From: Bolinopsis microptera
Lineage: Eukaryota > Ctenophora > Tentaculata > Lobata > Bolinopsidae
Reading direction: 5' to 3'
NCBI RefSeq assembly: GCF_026151205.1
Contig: NC_087076.1
Coordinates: 6,252,902 to 6,316,901, forward strand
Length of the DNA stretch: 64,000 nt
Below, in pieces: positions 9,814 to 20,849 of the stretch; position 1 is the first letter of the stretch; the number at the start of each line of letters is the position of its first letter. The notes under the pieces were generated by a model, which did not search any database, was not told the origin of the DNA, and saw only the letters and a list, made by a program, of their open reading frames with translations. The position numbers and the translations under genes were made by a program.

Positions 9814-11571
9814 GGTTTACCAATTCTCCCTATAAAAACATTCTATGATTTCCTTGGAAAGACTAATGAAAAATCGATTATGTTAGAAGACTGTACACCT
9901 TATGAGATAACGGAAATAATAAAAGGATTTGAAAATGGAAAAGCAAGTGATATTCCTGTTAGTGTAATCAAAAGATCATCTCACGTAATTACACCGATCC
10001 TTAGTCGATACATCAACATCTTAATGTCTAATGGCACGTTCCCCGACGTTTTAAAGACTGGTAGAATAACTCCTGTATTTAAGAAGGGAAACCCTGAAGA
10101 GATAGAAAACTACCGCCCAATCTCTACTCTCTCTATATTTGGTAAAATCTTTGAAAAGATCATTTACTCAAGAATATATTCGTTTGCTAGCTCACAGGGT
10201 ATAATATCTAAAACACAATTTGGCTTCAGGCAGTCACACTCTACTTCACATGCAGTTAATCACTCAGTAAACCTTATAACTGAATCTCTAAAACTTAAGC
10301 ATCATGTCTTAGGCATATTCATAGACCTTAGCAAAGCTTTTGATACAATAGATCATGGTACATTACTTGTCAAATTACAGGGCTATGGGATACGTGGGGT
10401 GGCAAATGATCTTATAAAAAGTTACTTAACAAATAGATCACAATATACTGAAGTTGTTGGTGAGAAATCTGACGCCTTGAAAATACAGTTTGGAGTCCCT
10501 CAGGGTTCGATTCTTGGACCTCTCTTATTTCTCCTATATATTAATGATATCGCCAACAGCTCCAGTTTGGGATCATTTGTCACCTTCGCTGATGACACCA
10601 ATATATTTGTGACTGGGAAATCTAAAAAGGAGGCATATATGCGTGGTAATTCTCTTTTAGCTAGTTTATATTCCTACATGCGAGCAAACAAACTCCATGT
10701 CAACTTGTCTAAATGCTGTTTCATTCACTTTAAACCAGCATCGTCCTCCCAGACTGACAATAATTCTGAATATACTCTAACCATTGATAACTTTCCAATA
10801 AAACAAGTTGCATCTGCTAAGTTTCTGGGAGTCGTCATCGATGAAAAGCTAACCTGGGAAGAACATATAAAATCACTTAGGCGTTCTCTCAGCCATGCAA
10901 CATCAACTCTCTGCCGCCTACGCTGCTCCCTCCCAGATTTCTTACACCGCCAGTTGTATTACACTCTATTTGAATCACACCTCTCCTATTGTATCACGGT
11001 TTGGGGTGGGGCAGCCAAAACTCGTATAAGTTCTGTATTCAAAGCACAAAAATATTGTCTCAGGGTACTGTTTGGCGACAGGGAGGCATACCTAGATAAA
11101 TTTAAGACCTGTGCTCGTGCTCGACCGTTTGGCAACCAAAATCTGAACAAAAAATTTTTCTTGAAAGAGCACACGAAACCTTTGTTCAAGGAACACGGAA
11201 TACTTGCCGTCCAAAACCTGTACACTTACCATTGTTTCCTTGAGCTCTATAAAATCATGAAATTCCGTGCTCCGATTTCCCTCCATGAAAATTTCACCTG
11301 CTCAAGTAGGAAACCCACCCTTATACTAAGCCAAGCAGACCCCCCTGACAACTTCAATAGCAGAACGACTCGTATTTGGAACGTAATTGTGCCTAAGCTT
11401 GGTATACGTGACTACTGTCTAAGTGTGGCCTGCCTGAAGTCTAGGATGAAGCAATCACTGCTCGTCAACCAGCATAACCATGCTGATCTTGATTGGACAA
11501 ACAAAGATTTCGAATGCTCTAATCTAAATTTTGACATTAAGTCTACCCTAGGGTCCACACATCCAAAATGA
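9814..11571 (+). CDS. LINE A ORF2 fragment: reverse transcriptase and C-terminus
   Basis: Open from the truncation point to the stop at 11569-11571; the first ATG is at 9880. It contains the RT core: KTGRITPVFKKG, NYRPIS, QFGFR, the first catalytic aspartate in FIDLSKAFDTID, GVPQGSILGPLLF and the catalytic FADDTN. These are followed by the thumb and the CR1-type C-terminal region (LFESHLSY..TVWGG, KFKTCARARP). It matches the last ~563 residues of LINE B with one difference noticed (a glutamate/lysine exchange near the beginning). The endonuclease domain is missing, so it cannot move by itself. Confidence 0.9.
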   Translation, partial: GLPILPIKTFYDFLGKTNEKSIMLEDCTPYEITEIIKGFENGKASDIPVSVIKRSSHVITPILSRYINILMSNGTFPDVLKTGRITPVFKKGNPEEIENYRPISTLSIFGKIFEKIIYSRIYSFASSQGIISKTQFGFRQSHSTSHAVNHSVNLITESLKLKHHVLGIFIDLSKAFDTIDHGTLLVKLQGYGIRGVANDLIKSYLTNRSQYTEVVGEKSDALKIQFGVPQGSILGPLLFLLYINDIANSSSLGSFVTFADDTNIFVTGKSKKEAYMRGNSLLASLYSYMRANKLHVNLSKCCFIHFKPASSSQTDNNSEYTLTIDNFPIKQVASAKFLGVVIDEKLTWEEHIKSLRRSLSHATSTLCRLRCSLPDFLHRQLYYTLFESHLSYCITVWGGAAKTRISSVFKAQKYCLRVLFGDREAYLDKFKTCARARPFGNQNLNKKFFLKEHTKPLFKEHGILAVQNLYTYHCFLELYKIMKFRAPISLHENFTCSSRKPTLILSQADPPDNFNSRTTRIWNVIVPKLGIRDYCLSVACLKSRMKQSLLVNQHNHADLDWTNKDFECSNLNFDIKSTLGSTHPK

Positions 11572-12180
11572 TTATCTTGAAATTGAAAATTAGCTGGGTG
11601 TGCATTTTCCTTTGTCTTACTAACGTGTGTGAGCGCAGTGTAGTGAGAAAGTGTTTTTAACAGATTTATTATTAGACTTAGGATTATGATTTTTAATATA
11701 TTACATTGATATAAGATTTATTTTTGATAGGTACTTAATAAAGTTGATGAATTTCCCTCCCTATTAAAATTTTAAACCCATTTAGTGAAAATTGATAAAC
11801 GAAGATCTAGATATTGATACATATTATAACCAACATTGCTTATATTCTGCCTTGTAAACAAAGAGCAAATCTTCTTAATGCCTTCTTCCTGTCCTAAAAC
11901 TAAAACTTCATCCTATTAAAGTAAAGGCCAGTTGTTACCACAAGCTATTATACTGTCCCTCTCAAAAACATGCCTCAGCCTCGATCAAAAACAATTTTAG
12001 TTTTCAGTCCTTCTAGTTTCCAAAAATCTACCGAGCTAGTGTTCTGGTGTGCACAAAAGCCCCTAAGCCCGTGCATTTTTACAAATTGAGCACTATATAA
12101 TTTTAATTGTTTTAAATATTTGACTTTGTAAAATGAGCTAAAACATTGATTTATTAGTTTCATTAGTTTCATTCATTTCA
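9814..12180 (+). mobile_element. CR1-like LINE copy A, 5'-truncated
   Basis: Homology to LINE B (34775-39826, opposite strand) starts abruptly at 9814 and runs through the ORF2 end, the whole 3' untranslated region and the 3' tail (repeats of GATTTATTAGTTT-like units near 12145-12180). 5' truncation is usual for target-primed LINE insertions. Compared with copy B, copy A lacks a ~60-bp block in its 3' region near 12078. The protein part is almost identical to B. Confidence 0.9.
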
Positions 12181-12200
12181 TATAGTTCAATCATGATAGT

Positions 12201-12236
12201 AATAGAAAGTGTGTGCCACTGCACACACTTTCTATT
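12201..12236. other. Perfect 16-bp stem hairpin
   Basis: AATAGAAAGTGTGTGC, a 4-base loop CACT, then GCACACACTTTCTATT. It is close to the 3' end of LINE A but not part of the shared LINE sequence. It may be a cruciform-prone site or the core of a tiny inverted-repeat element; no evidence of transcription. Confidence 0.7.
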
Positions 12237-12791
12237 GTCACCATAAAGTAAAAACGCTTTCAGCTAGGAACTCCAAAGTTTCTAGACACAAATCGAAAAT
12301 TCTAATAGTGGAAACACTGTCCAATAAATGGATGTCTAAAACTGTAATTTTGTTATAACTAATAATCTATTAACTTTCGTAGTTGAATTTTAGAAAAGTA
12401 TGAAATACCACCACATCATAGCTAGGATAAAAGATTATTCTTAAATTATAAAATTGAGGAGATTGCTCTATGACTGAAAATTTAAAATTTAAGCAAAAGC
12501 TATTTAATATTTTTTATTATAAAATTTTTCAAACAGTATACACATTTGTCATACGTTGTATGACCCGCCGCGCACGAGTGCGCGGCTCCCCCTGTATCGT
12601 AGAAACTCTACAGGGGTAGCTAGTTATAGTGAAACGACGATGGGGGTCACGACGTGATACAAATACACATAGTTTCACAATGACCCTATATAAAAAGAAA
12701 AAACTAAACCCTTCAACAACTCAAAGTTTTGAAAATCACCCCCAGGGCCCAGCCTTGCGGCTCCAAGTTTGAAGTTTAAATCTAAACTGTC

Positions 12792-13453
12792 CCCAGAAAA
12801 CCTTACTGGATGGGGCCTAACTTTGAAAGTAAAAGAGTTAGAGATTTCCGGTTTTTTACAACATGTTCGTCTTGTAAAAGTAACGTTTCCCCCCCCCCCA
12901 GGGGGAACATTTAAAACAACGTTTAAATTTGGAGTTATCTACAAATAACTCCAAAGCTGATGACGAAGTACCCAATTAGGGTTACTACATGCCAAACACA
13001 AGGATACTTCGTATTTCGGATCATATGCCAGCTGCTGTCCATGGTCGCTAGACATGGTCGCTTCAACTGAGCGATAAGTGATGTTAAGTGAGCCGTGGAG
13101 CCCCACTTCTTGTCAAATTGGAATTGGCTTTTGAATTACGACCCAATCATGAAATAAAACAGTATAAGCTGTATTTTAACGGCAAAATACGGCCAATTCT
13201 ACTTTTTAAAAGTTGTAGGGTTGGAGGATCAATACAGCTGCTTTAATTCTTAAAAGTCTTAAGTTAGAACGGCCAAAATGCTTTACTCGGCGTCGCTCAG
13301 CTGCACCCAGAAAACCTTACTGGATGGGGCCTAACTTTGAAAGTAAAAGAGTTAGAGATTTCCGGTTTTTTGCAACATGTTCGTCTTGTAAAAGTAACGT
13401 TTCCCCCCAGGGGGAACATTTAAAACAACGTAAATTTGGAGTTATCTACAAAT
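12792..13453. repeat. Direct repeat pair (~150 bp each)
   Basis: 12792-12946 and 13306-13453 share CCCAGAAAACCTTACTGG at the start and GGAGTTATCTACAAAT at the end, with a variable C-run and a small indel. The ~360 bp between them has no gene. The copies might be the ends of a small LTR-like (TRIM) unit, but no TG...CA boundaries or target duplication were found. Confidence 0.65.
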
Positions 13454-13828
13454 CTCCAGAAAAGTGTCAATTTTGGCCGATCAAAAGTTTGCAACTTTAA
13501 CTTTGCAGATTCCTGTACTCTGATTGGCTGAATTGTGTCACGTGCTGGCTACTTGAAGATTGGAATGCGCCACGCGTGCAAATCATGCTTAATGTCGCGC
13601 GCGAGGTCTAGCCGTCTGTTTAAATTAAACCACCTCTAGTACCAGTACCAGCCAGTAACTTTTGCTGGGGGATGATAATTAATCACTCTACACTCGACTG
13701 TCACGTGACAAAAACGCCGTGATTTCATTGGTTAACCTGATAACGCGCCGCAGATCTCTATAAACACAAATTATTCATCGCGCGTGCAGTAAACTCAAAT
13801 TAAGTCCTTATTTGTTACCGAAATTCAG

Positions 13829-16200
13829 ACTTTCGACAAAACTGTACCATAATATGGATTGGTCGAAAATCGAGTGTTTTAGTGAATAACTTATAATATA
13901 TTTTCAATTTTCTCAAGATCTGACCAATAGATTTTCTTTAAACTTTTGAAATAGTTACATGGTTATATGGCGGATAATGTGTGAGAGTTTTGGAGAAATT
14001 CTATGTGCCAAACTTGAGATATGACTTCAAACACAAGAAAATATCTTCAAATTGGCGGTTTCTAACGGAAATCAGGCATATATTTCAAGATCTGACTGAT
14101 AGATTTTTTTAAAACTTTCCAGATAATTACATGGCTATATGACGGATAATGTGTACGAGTTTGGGAGAATTTCTATGTGCCAAACTTGAGATATGACTTC
14201 AAACACAAGAAAATATCTCCAAATTGGCGGTTTCTAACGGAACACAGGCATATATTTCGAGATCTAACTGATAGATTTTCATTAAACTTTCTTGATAGTT
14301 ACATGGCTATAAGACGGATAATCCGTGCAAGTTTGGGCGAATTTCTATGTGCTAAACTTGATATATGACTTCAAACACGACAAAACTGTACCATAATATG
14401 GATTGGTCGAAAATCGAGTGTTTTAGTGAATAACTTAGAATATATTTTGAATTTTCTCAAGATCTGACCAATAGATTTTCTTTAAACTTTTGAGATAGTT
14501 ACATGGTTATATGGCAGATAATGTGTGAGAGTTTTGGAGAAATTCTATGTGCCAAACTTGAGATATGACTTCAAACACAAGAAAATATCTCCAAATTGGC
14601 GGTCTCGGCGGAACACAGGAATATATTTCAAGATCTGACTGATAGATTTTCTTTAAACTTTCCAGATAATTACATGGCTATATGACGGATAATGTGTACG
14701 AGTTTGGGCAAATTTCTATGTGCCAAACTTAAGATATGACTTCAAACACGACAAAACTGTACCATAATATGGATTGGTCGAAAATCGAGTGTTTTAGTGA
14801 ATAACTTAGAATATATTTTCGATTTTCTCAAGATCTGAACGATACATTTTCTTTAAACTTTTGAGATAGTTACATGGTTATATGGCGGATAATGTGTGAG
14901 AGTTTTGGAGAAATTCTATGTGCCAAACTTGAGATATGACTTCAAACACAAGAAAATATCTCCAAATTGGCGGTTTCTAACGGAACACAGGCATATATTT
15001 CGAGATCTAACCGATAGATTTTCATTAAAGTTTCCAGATAGTTACATGGCTATAAGACGGATAATCCGTGCAAGTTTGGGCGAATTTCTATGTGCCAAAC
15101 TTAAGATATGACTTCAAACACGACAAAACTGTACCATAATATGGATTGGTCGAAAATCGAGTGTTTTAGTGAATAACTTAGTATATATTTTAAATTTTCT
15201 CAAGATCTGACAAATAGATTTTTTTTAAACTTTCCAGATAGTTACATGGTTATATGGCGGATAATGTGTGAGAGTTTTGGAGAAATTCTATGTGCCAAAC
15301 TTGAGATATGACTTCAAACACAAGAAAATATCTCCAAAATCGAGTGTTTTAGTGAATAACTTAGAATATATTTTAAATTTTCTCAAGATCTGACCAATAG
15401 ATTTTCTTTAAACTATTGAGATAGTTACATGGTTACATCGCGGATAATGTGTGAGAGTTTTGGAGAAATTCTATGTGCCAAACTTGAGATATGACTTCAA
15501 ACACAAGAAAATATCTCCAAATTGGCGGTTTCTAACGGAACACAGGCATATATTTCGAGATCTAACTGATAGATTTTCATTAAACTTTCCAGATAGTTAC
15601 ATGGCTATAAGACGGATAATCCGTGCAAGTTTGGGCGAATTTCTATGTGCAAAACTTAAGATATGACTTCAAACACGACAAAACTGTACCATAATATGGA
15701 TTGGTCGAAAATCGAGTGTTTTAGTGAATAACTTAGAATATATTTTAAATTTTCTCAAGATCTGACAAATAGATTTTCTTTAAACTTTCCAGATAGTTAC
15801 ATGGTTATATGGCGGATAATGTGTGAGAGTTTTGGAGAAATTCTATGTGCCAAACTTGAGATATGACTTCAAACACAAGAAAATATCTCCAAATTGGCGG
15901 TTTCTAACGGAAATCAGGCATATATTTCAAGATCTGACTGATAGATTTTCATTAAACTTTCCAGATAGTTACATGACTATAAGACGGATAATCCGTGCAA
16001 GTTTGGGCGAATTTCTATGTGCCAAACTTGATATATGACTTCAAACACGACAAAACTGTACCATAACATGGATTGGTCGAAAATCGAGTGTTTTAGTGAA
16101 TAACTTAAAATATATTTTCGATTTTCTCAAGATCTGACCGATAGATTTTCTTTAAACTTTTTAGATGGTTACATGGTTATATGGTGGATGATGTGTGAGA
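13829..16200 (+). repeat. Left satellite arm of the foldback element
   Basis: The marker ACAAAACTGTACCATAATATGG recurs at about 13836, 14379, 14749, 15122, 15675 and 16048 (spacings about 543, 370, 373, 553, 373). Within each unit CATGGTTATATGGCGGATAA and related words, and TGAGATATGACTTCAAACAC, recur about every 186 bp. The 63-71-codon ORFs here are a repeated by-product of the satellite and carry no recognisable domain. Confidence 0.9.
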
Positions 16201-16276
16201 GTGGTAACACGACTCCTGTCCGACAGCGACATCTGTCCGACAGCGACATCTGTCCGACTCAGGGTACCAGAAAAAA

Positions 16277-16947
16277 ATCGACATCTGTCCGAAATTGTGA
16301 CCTGATTTCAATACGACACATTTCCAATTAGAGACATGATCTAAACTGTTACTTGCTCAATTGTATACGTAACATGTCCAATTTGAGATATGATCTGAGC
16401 CATAGTTTACTACCACAGTTTATTTTCATTTGATGTCGATAAATTGGACAATAGTTTCAATGTTATTTAAATGTTATATAAATTAATTCAATATAATACA
16501 ATATCACAGAATCAAATCTAAAGCATACTCAAATTTCCGATAGCTTTAAGGAAATCCATAGGGTTGCTGTAGTTGTCGTAATCATCTACAATTCTCTGAA
16601 GTTGTCGATCATAACGGATCCATTTGGGTGCACGTGGCTCAGGTAGTTCCCGCCCGTCTCTTTTGGTTTTCTTCACGTCTGTAAGGGCTTGTTCTGCTTT
16701 AAGGCAATCAAGGAACTTCCAAATTGTGGGCTTCGAGCAGGAGAGCATTGAATGGAATCTGTCCTGTGATGTGATCGACAGCTTGTTAGGGTACGGCTAG
16801 TACGATCCTGTTCTCAACTAGTCAATCACGTATCGATGGATCAGATCTTAAGGGATCACATCAGCTTTAGAACGTCACGAGATTACCCGTGAGCTTGTGA
16901 AATACGAATGTGAACCGAAATGACAATATGATCCAAAATTCGGACAG
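16277..16947 (-). mobile_element. Inner non-autonomous unit with TGTCCGA-type inverted ends
   Basis: GACATCTGTCCGAAATT near 16278 and its approximate reverse complement (AAAATTCGGACAGATGTC, about 16929-16947) face each other around the MULE remnant. Outside them, extra direct copies of CGACTCCTGTCCGACAGCG occur at about 16209 and 16969. This may be the true terminus of the MULE inside the satellite arms, or a separate MITE. Confidence 0.45.
16518..16795 (-). pseudogene. MULE-type transposase C-terminal remnant
   Basis: The open minus-strand frame reads ...FHSMLSCSKPTIWKFLDCLK, then AEQALTDVKK, a basic linker, and a C-terminal RQLQRIVDDY...DFLKAIGNL. The sequence of an F..ml.csHPtIWkFld.Lk.EQ..t pattern followed by a short helical tail is typical of the C-terminus of FLYWCH-associated MULE transposases. 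An upstream in-frame stop near 16796 and loss of the catalytic DDE region make it non-functional. It lies at the centre of the foldback. Confidence 0.6.
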
Positions 16948-16989
16948 ATGTCACCAAAAACGACTCCTGTCCGACAGCGACATCTGTCC

Positions 16990-19353
16990 GAAATCCCTAA
17001 TTCAGCACATAGAAATTTGCCCAAACTCGTACACATTATCCGTCATATAGCCATGCAACTATCTGGAAAATTTAAAGAAAATCTATCAGCCAAATCTTGA
17101 AATATATTCCTGTGTTCCGCCGAGACCGCCAATTTGGAGATATTTTCTTGTGTTTGAAGTCATATCTCAAGTTTGGCACATAGAATTTCTCCAAAACTCT
17201 TACACATTATCCGTCATATAACCATATAATTATCTGGAAAGTTTAAAGAAAATCTATCAGTCAAATCTTGAAATATATTCCTGTGTTCCACCGAGACCGC
17301 CAATTTGGAAATATTTTCTTGTGTTTGAAGTCATATCTCAAGTTTGGCCCGTAGAATTTCTCCAAAACTCTTACACATTATCTGCCATATAACCATGTAA
17401 CTATCTCAAAAGTTTAAAGAAAATCTATCGGTCAGATCTTGAGAAAATCGAAAATATATTCTAAGTTATTCACTAAAACACTCGATTTTCGACCAATCCA
17501 TATTATGGTACAGTTTTGTCGTGTTTGAAGTCATATCTTAAGTTTGGCACATAGAAATTTGCCCAAACTCGCACGGATTATCCGTCTTATAGCAGCCATG
17601 TAACTGTCTGGAAATTTTAATGAAAATCTATCAATTAGATCTCGAAATATATGCCTGTGTTCCGTTAGAAACCGCCAATTTGGAGATATTTTCTTGTGTT
17701 TGAAGTCATATCTCAAGTTTGGCACATAGAAATTCTCCCAAACTCTTACACATTATCCGTCATATAGCCATGTAATTATCTGGAAAGTTTAAAGAAAATC
17801 TATCGGTCAGATCTTGAGAAAATTTAAAATATATTCTAAGTTATTCACTAAAACACTCGATTTTCAACCAATCCATATTATGGTACAGTTTTGTCGTGTT
17901 TGAAGTCATATCTTAAGTTTGGCACATAGAAATTCTCCCAAACTCTTACACATTATCTGTCATATAGCCATGTAATTATCTGGAAAGTTTAAAGAAAATC
18001 TATCGGTCAGATCTTGAGAAAATTTAAAATATATTCTAAGTTATTCACTAAAACACTCGATTTTCGACCAATCCATATTATGGTACAGTTTTGTCGTGTT
18101 TGAAGTCATATATCAAGTTTGGCACATAGAAATTTGCCCAAACTCGCACGGATTATCCGTCTTATAGCCATGTAACTATCTGGAAAGTTTAATGAAAATC
18201 TATCGGTTATATCTCGAAATATATGCCTGTGTTCCGTTAGAAACCGCCAATTTGGAGATATTTTCTTGTGTTTGAAGTCATATCTCAAGTTTGGCACATA
18301 GAAATTCTCCCAAACTCTTACACATTATCCGTCATATAGCCATGTAAATATCTGGAAAGTTTAAAGAAAATCTATTGGTCAGATCTTGAGAAAATTTAAA
18401 ATATATTCTAAGTTATTCACTAAAACACTCGATTTTCGACCAATCCATATTATGGTACAGTTTTGTCGTGTTTGAAGTCATTTATCAAGTTTGGCACATA
18501 GAAATTCGCCCAAACTTGCACGGATTATCCGTCTTATAGCCATGTAACTATCTGGAAAGTTTAATGAAAATCTATCAGTTAGATCTCGAAATATATGCCT
18601 GTGTTCCGTTAGAAACCGCCAATTTGGAGATATTTTCTTGTGTTTGAAGTCATATCTCAAGTTTGGCACATAGAAATTCTCCCAAACTCGTACACATTAT
18701 CTGTCATATAGCCATGTAATTATCTGGAAAGTTTAAAGAAAATCTATCGGTCAGATCTTGAAATATATGCCTGTGTTCCGTTAGAAACCGCCAATTTGGA
18801 GATATTTTCTTGTGTTTGAAGTCATATCTCAAGTTTGGCACATAGAATTTCTCCAAAACTCTCAAAGATTATCCGCCATATAGCCATGTAACTATCTGGA
18901 AAGTTTAATGAAAATCTATCGGTCAGATCTTGAAATATATTCCTGTGTTCCGTTAGAAACCGCCAATTTGGAGATATTTTCTTGTGTTTGAAGTCATATC
19001 TCAAGTTTGGCACATAGAAATTCTCCCAAACTCGTACTATACACATTATCCCAAACTCGTACTATACACATTATCTGTCATATAGCCATGTAATTATCTG
19101 GAAAGTTTAAAGAAAATCTATCAGTCAGATCGTGAAATATATTCCTGTGTTCCGCCTAAACCGCCAATTTGGAGATATTTTCTTGTGTTTGAAGTCATAT
19201 CTCAAGTTTGGCAAATAGAAATTCGCCCAAGCTTGCTCAGATTATCTGTCTTATAGCTGTGGAAATATCTGGAAAGTTTTAAAAAATTCTATCAGTTAGA
19301 TCTCGAGATAATCGACTTTCGTCAAATATTGTACCATGGTACAGTTTGGTACG
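16990..19353 (-). repeat. Right satellite arm of the foldback element
   Basis: The same units as the left arm in inverted orientation; the marker (reverse complement CATTATGGTACAGTTTTGTC and similar) recurs near 17500, 17875, 18080 and 18450. Length is nearly the same as the left arm (~2.36 versus ~2.37 kb), but unit order differs, so the arms have evolved or been exchanged independently. A local duplication of AAACTCGTACTATACACATT sits near 19030-19075. Confidence 0.9.
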
Positions 19354-19510
19354 GAAAGTCCAACTCCCGAAATTTGGCAACTATCAACATCATGGCACAA
19401 TTAAGTCGCATGCACAGTAAATTGTTAATCAAATGTACAGTCTACAGTGTATGAATTCATGAACGAATTTATTAAGGCAGATTGGTATAACAACTATCGT
19501 AAATCGCTTT

Positions 19511-19873
19511 TACTAAATCGCTCGCCCAAATTTTAAGAAAAATCTTGTGAAAAGGCCCTTTGGGCATGAAAGTGATCCAAATCGGTGTATTTTTGGACGC
19601 TGATTCCGAATCACCCCCCATGACGTAGGGTTAAAATGCTTCCCTGGAGAGTTATGGGCAAAAAACCGTTTTGGTCACGTGACAGGCTAGTAAAATACTA
19701 ATTTGATTGTTTAGGGCTCGGGTTAGGGTTAGGGTTGTGGTAAGGGTTATGGTTAGCTTCGGGGTTATGGTTAGGGTTAGGGTTGAGATTAGGGTTTATG
19801 TAAAACCGTTTTGTACGGCTGCAAAACCATAAAAACCAAAGTCACGTGAAATTTTTGGGCGAGCGAATTAGTA
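19511..19873. mobile_element. MITE carrying TTAGGG-like repeats
   Basis: Ends TACTAAATCGCTCGCCCAAA (19511-19530) and the inverse of TTTGGGCGAGCGAATTAGTA (19854-19873) match with one difference, defining a ~363-bp inverted-repeat element. The middle (about 19711-19800) is a run of GGGTTAGGGTTAGGG variants. CACGTGAC palindromes flank it on each side. Confidence 0.7.
19711..19800. repeat. Interstitial telomere-like repeats
   Basis: Several exact GGGTTA hexamers mixed with variants (GGTTATGGTTAG, GTGGTAAGGGTTA). They are inside the MITE above, flanked by ordinary sequence on both sides, so this is not a chromosome end. Confidence 0.75.
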
Positions 19874-19951
19874 AGAATTTTGTATTAACAGTGGAAAGTG
19901 TTCTTAATTGGGATACTGTTGTGCAGACATGCCGGGAGTTATAAAACACGT

Positions 19952-20849
19952 CATTAAAAACACTTTCCAACTACAAAACTTAACCACAAAACCGACTCTG
20001 AGTACTATTTCTAGGTTCTGAAACGACTAAATGATGCGAATTATAAATCCTCAGAGCTGATCCCACTCTACATTAAAAACACTTTCCAACTACAAAACTT
20101 AACCACAAAACCGACTCTGAGCACTATTTCTAGGTTCTGAAACGACTAAATGATGCGAATTATAAATCCTCAGAGCTGATCCCACTCTACATTAAAAACA
20201 CTTTCCAACTACAAAACTTAACCACAAAACCAGCTCTGCGCACTATTTCTAGGTTCTGAAACGACTAAATGATGCGAATTATAAATCCTCAGAGCTGATC
20301 CCACTCTAAATTAAAAACACTTTCCAACTAAAAAACTTAACCACAAAACCGACTCTGAGCACTATTTCTAGGTTCTGAAACGACTAAATGATGCGAATTA
20401 TAAATCCTCAGAGCTGATCCCACTCTACATTAAAAACACTTTCCAACTACAAAACTTAACCACAAAACCGACTCTGAGCACTATTTCTAGGTTCTGAAAC
20501 GACTAAATGATGCGAATTATAAATCCTCAGAGCTGATCCCACTCTACATTAAAAACACTTTCCAACTACAAAACTTAACCACAAAACCGACTCTGAGCAC
20601 TATTTCTAGGTTCTGAAACGACTAAATGATGCGAATTATAAATCCTCAGAGCTGATCCCACTCTACATTAAAAACACTTTCCAACTACAAAACTTAACCA
20701 CAAAACCAGCTCTGCGCACTATTTCTAGGTTCTGAAACGACTAAATGATGCGAATTATAAATCCTCAGAGCTGATCCCACTCTACATTAAAAACACTTTC
20801 CAACTACAAAACTTAACCATCAAACCAGCTCTGCGCACTATTTCTAGGA
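19952..20849. repeat. 119-bp tandem array, about 7.5 copies
   Basis: Units start CATTAAAAACACTTTCCAAC at 19952, 20071, 20190, 20309, 20428, 20547, 20666 and 20785; the last is partial. Two variants alternate in one segment: ACCGACTCTGAGCAC (copies 1, 2, 4, 5, 6) and ACCAGCTCTGCGCAC (copies 3, 7, 8). Otherwise copies are almost identical, implying recent amplification or homogenisation. No coding. Confidence 0.95.

Larger units (their letters stand above)
12181..13825. other. Non-coding region with hairpins and a duplicated block
   Basis: No gene seen. Contents: a 16-bp-stem hairpin at 12201-12236; two further palindromes at 12567-12586 (GCCGCGCAC and GTGCGCGGC) and about 12588-12615 (CCCCTGTA and TACAGGGG); a ~150-bp direct repeat; a C homopolymer near 12890. 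About 40 bp at 13671-13713 resembles the flank of LINE B near 34740-34780. Confidence 0.55.
13826..19366. mobile_element. Foldback element with satellite arms and MULE remnant
   Basis: A left arm (about 13829-16200) and a right arm (about 16990-19353) are inverted relative to each other. Both are built from the same ~186-bp unit, arranged in higher-order steps of about 370 and 550 bp. The centre (16201-16989) holds a decayed MULE-like transposase C-terminus. Possible target duplication CCGAAATT at 13818-13825 and 19367-19374 gives the boundaries used here. Long inverted repeats made of tandem units around a MULE-type core resemble the foldback elements of flies. The outermost ends (GACTTTCG and CGGAAAGTC) match only roughly. 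Confidence 0.7.

Noticed and set aside
13980..19046. Eight ~63-76-codon ORFs with nearly identical proteins (FYVPNLRYDFKHKK...) on both strands
   Set aside because: They are the satellite units read in one frame; identity follows the DNA repeat and they have no start context or known domain.
19711..19800. True telomere
   Set aside because: Short, degenerate, and enclosed in an inverted-repeat element with normal sequence on both sides.
19952..20849. CRISPR-like array
   Set aside because: Units are contiguous 119-bp tandem repeats without unique spacers, in a eukaryotic setting.
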